Source: Paenibacillus soyae (GTDB lineage Bacteria > Bacillota > Bacilli > Paenibacillales > Paenibacillaceae). Taken from it: a stretch of DNA of 64,000 bases. Every line of letters begins with the position of its first letter. Position 1 is the stretch's first letter. Below are positions 60,142 through 64,000 of the stretch, one piece after another. Below the pieces are notes generated by a model. The model ran no database searches. It saw only the letters and a list, made by a program, of their open reading frames with translations, and was not told where the DNA came from. The stretch lies in NCBI RefSeq assembly GCF_024623455.1, contig NZ_JANIPJ010000003.1, forward strand, positions 248,001-312,000, in the 5' to 3' direction. Both the position numbers and the translations under genes were made by a program.

Positions 60142-61636
60142 AGAATATGCTCTAAAGAGCCTTCAGAGGAAGATTATGGATTTAAACGGCCCTTATGAAA
60201 TCGTAGGCACGGCCTATAACGGGCTGGACGCGCTGGATGTCATTGCGCAGACCTACCCCGATGTGGTGATCACCGATATCCGTATGCCGGATATGGACGG
60301 CATCGCTCTGCTTGAGTGTATCGATGCTCGCCACAAGAGCATCATTACCGTCATCCTTAGCGGTTATCAAGACTTTGAGTACGCCAAAAAAGCGATCCGG
60401 TTCGGCGCGGAGGACTATTTGCTTAAACCCGTTGTTACCCAGGAGCTCCGCGATTGTCTCCAAAAATGCGGGGATAAGGTCCATACCGTTCGTAACGCCA
60501 AGCATATCGAGGACTTTCTGGCGGAGGGCGCTCCGATTCAATGGATGGACACGGAGCACTTCCTCGTCTACCTTATTTTGGGTAACCCCCTCTCCAATCC
60601 GGAAAGCGTTATTCATCCTAACGGTTTCTATATTCCTTCTCAGGATATTGAGCAAAAGCTCAAAAGCATGATTCCCGGCCTGCGTCTGGCGTCATGCTTT
60701 ATCGGGGTCTGCTCCAATGAAAAGGTCATTATGATACAGAAGGGAAAGATGACGGAACATTTCCTTTCGCAAAAGCTCCACGAGATGGCCGAAGTTTTAG
60801 AGCGCGAGTACAAATCCTCCGTCACGCTCTCCTATAGGGCGATGCAAAAAAACGACCGAATCGATACGCAAATTAATCGGATGCGAAAGATCGCCACCCA
60901 AAGCGTATTGCCGGGGATGAACAGCGTCGTGACCGAAATACCTAAAAACGAATATGTCACTCCGAATATGAACGACACTATCGCTTATTTGGCATTATGC
61001 ATCCGCCAGGCGAAGCATCAAGCTTTGAACGCTAAAATACAAGCGCTGTTCGACGAATGGCAGGCTTGCAGCTACCCGCTTCGCGCCGTGCAGAACGATC
61101 TGATCTACATTGCCAATTCATTAAAGCACAGTTTATCCGTCACGGACCATTTCGAGTTTACCGTCGCCTATTATATTGAAAATATCATTTCCATTTCCGG
61201 CACGTACGCGGATTTGGCCCATCAATTTTATCAATTCATTATCGAGCTTTTCGGTCTTTCGTCGGACAACGGCGGCCAAATCCTGTCTCCTGAACAGCTG
61301 GTGGACAAAATCGAGCAGTATTTCCGCGGCAATCTATCGAGCAACCTCACGTTGCCGATGCTCTGCTCGGAAATGAATTACTCCAAGGCGTATCTGTGCC
61401 GCGTGTTTAAGAAGCAGAAGAACATGACGCCTATCGACTACTTTATCCATTTGAAAATCGAGCGGGCCAAAACGATTATTCAGGAGTGTCCCTCCCTGTC
61501 GGTCAAGGATATTGCCAATTCGCTCGGCTTTAACGACACGTATTACTTCAGCAAAGTGTTTAAGCGGGTAACCGGCCAGCCGCCAACGGCGATGAGGGAG
61601 CATGCACTCGCAACAGCGTCGGAGGATAACGCGTAA
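60113..61636 (+). CDS. YesN-type response regulator with AraC DNA-binding domain
   Basis: A 507-aa regulator. The receiver (about 1-125) begins MLRICLVEDEEYALKSLQ with acidic pair EDE, phospho-acceptor Asp in DVVITDIRMPDMDG near 55, and the LLKPV lysine near 106. A long middle region of unknown fold (about 130-400) leads to the AraC-type double HTH (LPMLCSEMNYSKAYLCRVF, then SVKDIANSLGFNDTYYFSKVF). Length and layout match B. subtilis YesN-like regulators. GGGAGGGGAG precedes the ATG, which lies inside the kinase gene. Confidence 0.92.
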   Translation: MLRICLVEDEEYALKSLQRKIMDLNGPYEIVGTAYNGLDALDVIAQTYPDVVITDIRMPDMDGIALLECIDARHKSIITVILSGYQDFEYAKKAIRFGAEDYLLKPVVTQELRDCLQKCGDKVHTVRNAKHIEDFLAEGAPIQWMDTEHFLVYLILGNPLSNPESVIHPNGFYIPSQDIEQKLKSMIPGLRLASCFIGVCSNEKVIMIQKGKMTEHFLSQKLHEMAEVLEREYKSSVTLSYRAMQKNDRIDTQINRMRKIATQSVLPGMNSVVTEIPKNEYVTPNMNDTIAYLALCIRQAKHQALNAKIQALFDEWQACSYPLRAVQNDLIYIANSLKHSLSVTDHFEFTVAYYIENIISISGTYADLAHQFYQFIIELFGLSSDNGGQILSPEQLVDKIEQYFRGNLSSNLTLPMLCSEMNYSKAYLCRVFKKQKNMTPIDYFIHLKIERAKTIIQECPSLSVKDIANSLGFNDTYYFSKVFKRVTGQPPTAMREHALATASEDNA

Positions 61637-61647
61637 GCCTATATAAA

Positions 61648-61690
61648 CAAAAACGAGGCGCTTCAAGCTGCGAAGCGCCTCGTTTTTGTT
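61648..61690. terminator. Terminator between the response regulator and the SLH protein gene
   Basis: AAAACGAGGCGCTTC and GAAGCGCCTCGTTTT form a fifteen-base stem with T-runs on both strands. Confidence 0.92.
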
Positions 61691-61714
61691 TCAATATATC
61701 TGCACTATTTTCAA

Positions 61715-64000
61715 CTACCCGAGCAAACGGTACAGCACTTGCGCCATTTCCGCTCGGGTGGCCGTGCCGTTCGGAGCGAGCTTTCCGGCGTTACCACCGA
61801 CAGTGCCGGTTTGAACCAGCAGCGACATGGCGTCCTTAGCCCATCCGTTAATTTGTTCGGCATCGGCGAAATCCGAAAGCGTCTTGCCGGAATCGCCCTG
61901 CGGCAGCTGTCCGATAACCTTCAGCGCGTTATACAGTAGAGTGAACATCGCCTGGCGGGTAATCTCCTTGCCCGGAGCGTATTTTTTGTCACCTATGCCT
62001 GCGGTTATTCCGAGCCGCTTCGCCGCCGCCAGATAGCCGGAGTAATAGGCATTGCCCGCGTCGGAGAAGTTATCTGCCGGGTTCGCATCCGGCTCAATGC
62101 CGTAGGCACGCATCATCATGACGATAAATTCTCCGCGCGTTAGCCGCGCATCGGGGCTGTAATGACCGTTGCCGGTTCCGCTTGTCATTTCTCTTGCCGC
62201 AATGAAGCTCACGGCTTTGGTATACCAAGCACTTGGAACCACATCCTTGAAGCTCACCTTGTTGTACGCCACGGCGTAATCGCTGAAGTGAGTGGTCTGG
62301 AAGGTAACCCTGCCCGTCGCGGGAGCGTACTTTCCGTTCGGAATTGTCATGATCTTGCCGCTGCCGTCGATGAACCAGATGACGATGCTTTCGGGATTGG
62401 CAAGCTCGGCCGCAGTCGGGGTATAGGGTATGCTCACGGTCACGGATGCGCCCGGATTGCTCCCGTCGGTCCGTTTGCCGTCAATAGACAGCGTAAGCTC
62501 GATAAGCGGCTTGTCGCCTATGGCGGCTTTCACGTCAGCAGGCAGACGGTCCTTATCTCCCTGGCCGATGGAGATTTCCGCCTTGCCTCCGCTGATTCCG
62601 GAAACTCCTGTCAGCATGTTAGAAGGGACGGTAACGCTACCCATGCTGGTATCGAGGGTCATCGTACTTCGAGCATCAGTTGTCGACAGGCTCGGAAACG
62701 GTATGCCGACCGTATAAGTTTTAACGCTTGGAATGGAGGGCATCGCGATAAAAATGGTTTTGCCCTGATGCAAGCCCTGTGAGCCTATATCGACGGAGGC
62801 GGTTCCGCTTTTCGTATCGACGTTGATGGGTACAGCGGAATCGGAACCGCTCCCTGTCGTTACGTCGGCACTATAGGCCGGAGCTGTTGGCGTCGAGGGA
62901 GAGTTGCCGCCGTCTCCGCTGCCTGGAGCAACGGCGGACTCTGCCACAGTCACGCTCGCGGATCGGCTGCCTGTTTCATAGCCGGACGTGACCACAACGG
63001 TCAGCGCTTTCCCCTCGTCCTCCGCCGACACAGTGTATGACGCAGAGCTGCCCGGGATCACCCGGCTGCCCGCCGTCCAAGTGTATAGCAGATCGCCGAT
63101 ATGGTATCCGTCATAGGTCGCGGTTACCGTGTCTCCCGCTTTCGGGGCGGTGTTGTCAATCGTCACCGCGCCGTCCAATGCCTGCGGCGAGAGGTAGAAA
63201 TCATCCACGCGAATTGCGTTGCCTGCATCGCCGCCCCACCGGGTTTTCACTTGAAAGCCCGTGATGGCTGTATATTGGTCGTTGGTATAACGGCCTGGAC
63301 TGCCGGCAGATGTTCCGCTGCGATACCGGAACGCCTCGTCCTTTACAAGCACCTTGTCGTCCACCAACACGGTTGCCGCTTTTCTGTCAAAGTCCACAAT
63401 CATCCGTATGGTGACCCAATCTGTGATGGCGACGGGAACTTCCCACGGACGAGTATTGGTAAGCGTCTGATTTTGGTCCGCGTTGTTATTCATAATCTCG
63501 TAAGTCCATTTGCCGGTATCGCTTACGACGGAAACGACGGGCACGTTCTCCACGCCGTTTACCGTGCCGAGCAAATGAATGCCGTTCATAATGCCCGCGC
63601 CTCCGGATGCTTTGGCCCGGAAGCTGAATTCGAACACGCCGCTATTAATGGGAGAGAAGCTGTAGCTCAGCTGTCCGTTTGTGTTGTTGGTCGCTCCCGA
63701 CGTCACCTCCAGCGCTTTGGTATCGCCGTCCTGAACGACCGCAGCTTTATTCTCGCCGGGCGTTCCGGTATCGTTAAACGTCCAGAACGGCCTGCCGCCA
63801 ATGGTTCCCGTAGTGACATTGTCCGCCTTAGGCCCAACCACCGTATCGCCGGCGGCCGCCCACTCGAAGTCGATCGGCGCGGAGTAGTCTGTTGTTGTGC
63901 CAAGGGCCTTAGCCGACGTTTCAGACAGCGTGCCGCGGTCTTTGCTGAATAGGCTGAACTCGTAGGCCGTGCCCTTCTCCAGGGGATATACATAGAAGCT
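61715..64000 (-). CDS. SLH-anchored multidomain surface protein, 5' end outside the window
   Basis: 761 C-terminal residues are visible; the frame is open to the edge of the window and the GTG at 63841 is only an internal codon. In order: the end of a fibronectin-III-like domain (EKGTAYEFSLFSKDRG), a concanavalin/laminin-G-like domain with GVFEFSFRAKASGGAG, an Ig-like domain (APKAGDTVTATYDGYHIG), a Pro/Ser/Gly linker, a second all-beta domain, and three SLH motifs starting FKDVVPSAWYTKAV, FSDAGNAYYSGYLAAAK and FADAEQINGWAKDAM. The SLH motifs bind pyruvylated cell-wall polymer. The catalytic part, if any, would be in the missing N-terminus. Confidence 0.9.
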   Translation of the reverse strand, partial: SFYVYPLEKGTAYEFSLFSKDRGTLSETSAKALGTTTDYSAPIDFEWAAAGDTVVGPKADNVTTGTIGGRPFWTFNDTGTPGENKAAVVQDGDTKALEVTSGATNNTNGQLSYSFSPINSGVFEFSFRAKASGGAGIMNGIHLLGTVNGVENVPVVSVVSDTGKWTYEIMNNNADQNQTLTNTRPWEVPVAITDWVTIRMIVDFDRKAATVLVDDKVLVKDEAFRYRSGTSAGSPGRYTNDQYTAITGFQVKTRWGGDAGNAIRVDDFYLSPQALDGAVTIDNTAPKAGDTVTATYDGYHIGDLLYTWTAGSRVIPGSSASYTVSAEDEGKALTVVVTSGYETGSRSASVTVAESAVAPGSGDGGNSPSTPTAPAYSADVTTGSGSDSAVPINVDTKSGTASVDIGSQGLHQGKTIFIAMPSIPSVKTYTVGIPFPSLSTTDARSTMTLDTSMGSVTVPSNMLTGVSGISGGKAEISIGQGDKDRLPADVKAAIGDKPLIELTLSIDGKRTDGSNPGASVTVSIPYTPTAAELANPESIVIWFIDGSGKIMTIPNGKYAPATGRVTFQTTHFSDYAVAYNKVSFKDVVPSAWYTKAVSFIAAREMTSGTGNGHYSPDARLTRGEFIVMMMRAYGIEPDANPADNFSDAGNAYYSGYLAAAKRLGITAGIGDKKYAPGKEITRQAMFTLLYNALKVIGQLPQGDSGKTLSDFADAEQINGWAKDAMSLLVQTGTVGGNAGKLAPNGTATRAEMAQVLYRLLG

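Noticed and set aside
63841..64000. SLH protein starting at GTG 63841
   Set aside because: The frame remains open to the end of the window and encodes a plausible fibronectin-III-like segment, so the true start is outside.

Overview
The window looks like chromosomal DNA of a Paenibacillaceae member (Paenibacillus or Cohnella type). The evidence is a fairly high GC content, strong purine-rich ribosome binding sites with many GTG/TTG starts, a three-SLH surface protein, a YesM/YesN-type two-component system, two CUT1 sugar importers lacking their own ATPase, copper-amine-oxidase-like stalk domains and alanine/proline-rich or Lys-Pro-rich linkers. No rRNA, tRNA, CRISPR array or prophage was seen.

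Region 1 (0-8.6 kb) holds two short-chain dehydrogenases, then an envelope-stress island. It contains S-adenosylmethionine decarboxylase (speD), a TVGYGD potassium channel with RCK domain, pspA-DUF4178, and a convergent operon of a 70-aa protein, a Ser-rich protein, a glutathionylspermidine-synthase-like ATP-grasp ligase, a DUF4247 lipoprotein and a DUF350 membrane protein. Both operons start behind sequences that match the sigma-W type of ECF promoter (TGAAAC-N16-CGTA and TGGAAC-N17-CGTA). I consider this island the most interesting system here.

Region 2 (8.6-24.5 kb) is mixed housekeeping and accessory DNA: an AI-2E family transporter, an array of about eight 51-bp tandem repeats, a structured candidate RNA, an MFS transporter, lipoate ligase, aldo/keto reductase, an Idh-type oxidoreductase, a DUF5808/PH-like membrane protein, an AAA ATPase, a CYTH protein, a GNAT, two exported or membrane proteins, and an acyl-CoA-ligase-like enzyme coupled to a membrane acyltransferase. 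Region 3 (24.5-34 kb) has two large membrane-anchored proteins, an orphan ParB, and an MFS gene broken by an IS200/IS605-type tnpB element and by an internal deletion, next to its TetR regulator.

Region 4 (33.7-40.4 kb) is a CUT1 importer operon surrounded by three phosphatases and a GntR regulator. Region 5 (40.4-43.7 kb) carries an ECF sigma factor fused to a VOC domain with a VOC gene behind it, and a MerR/SDR divergent pair in which both promoters have the 19-bp spacer typical of MerR control. Region 6 (43.8-56.1 kb) is an arabinan/arabinoxylan-oligosaccharide utilisation locus (two GH43, one GH51, importer, ArsR- and LacI-type regulators, an APH-fold kinase, ROK kinase, mannose-6-phosphate isomerase) with a second 51-bp tandem array. 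Region 7 (56.1-64 kb) has a lipoprotein, an orphan solute-binding protein divergent from a YesM/YesN pair, and the C-terminal part of a large SLH-anchored surface protein that runs off the window.
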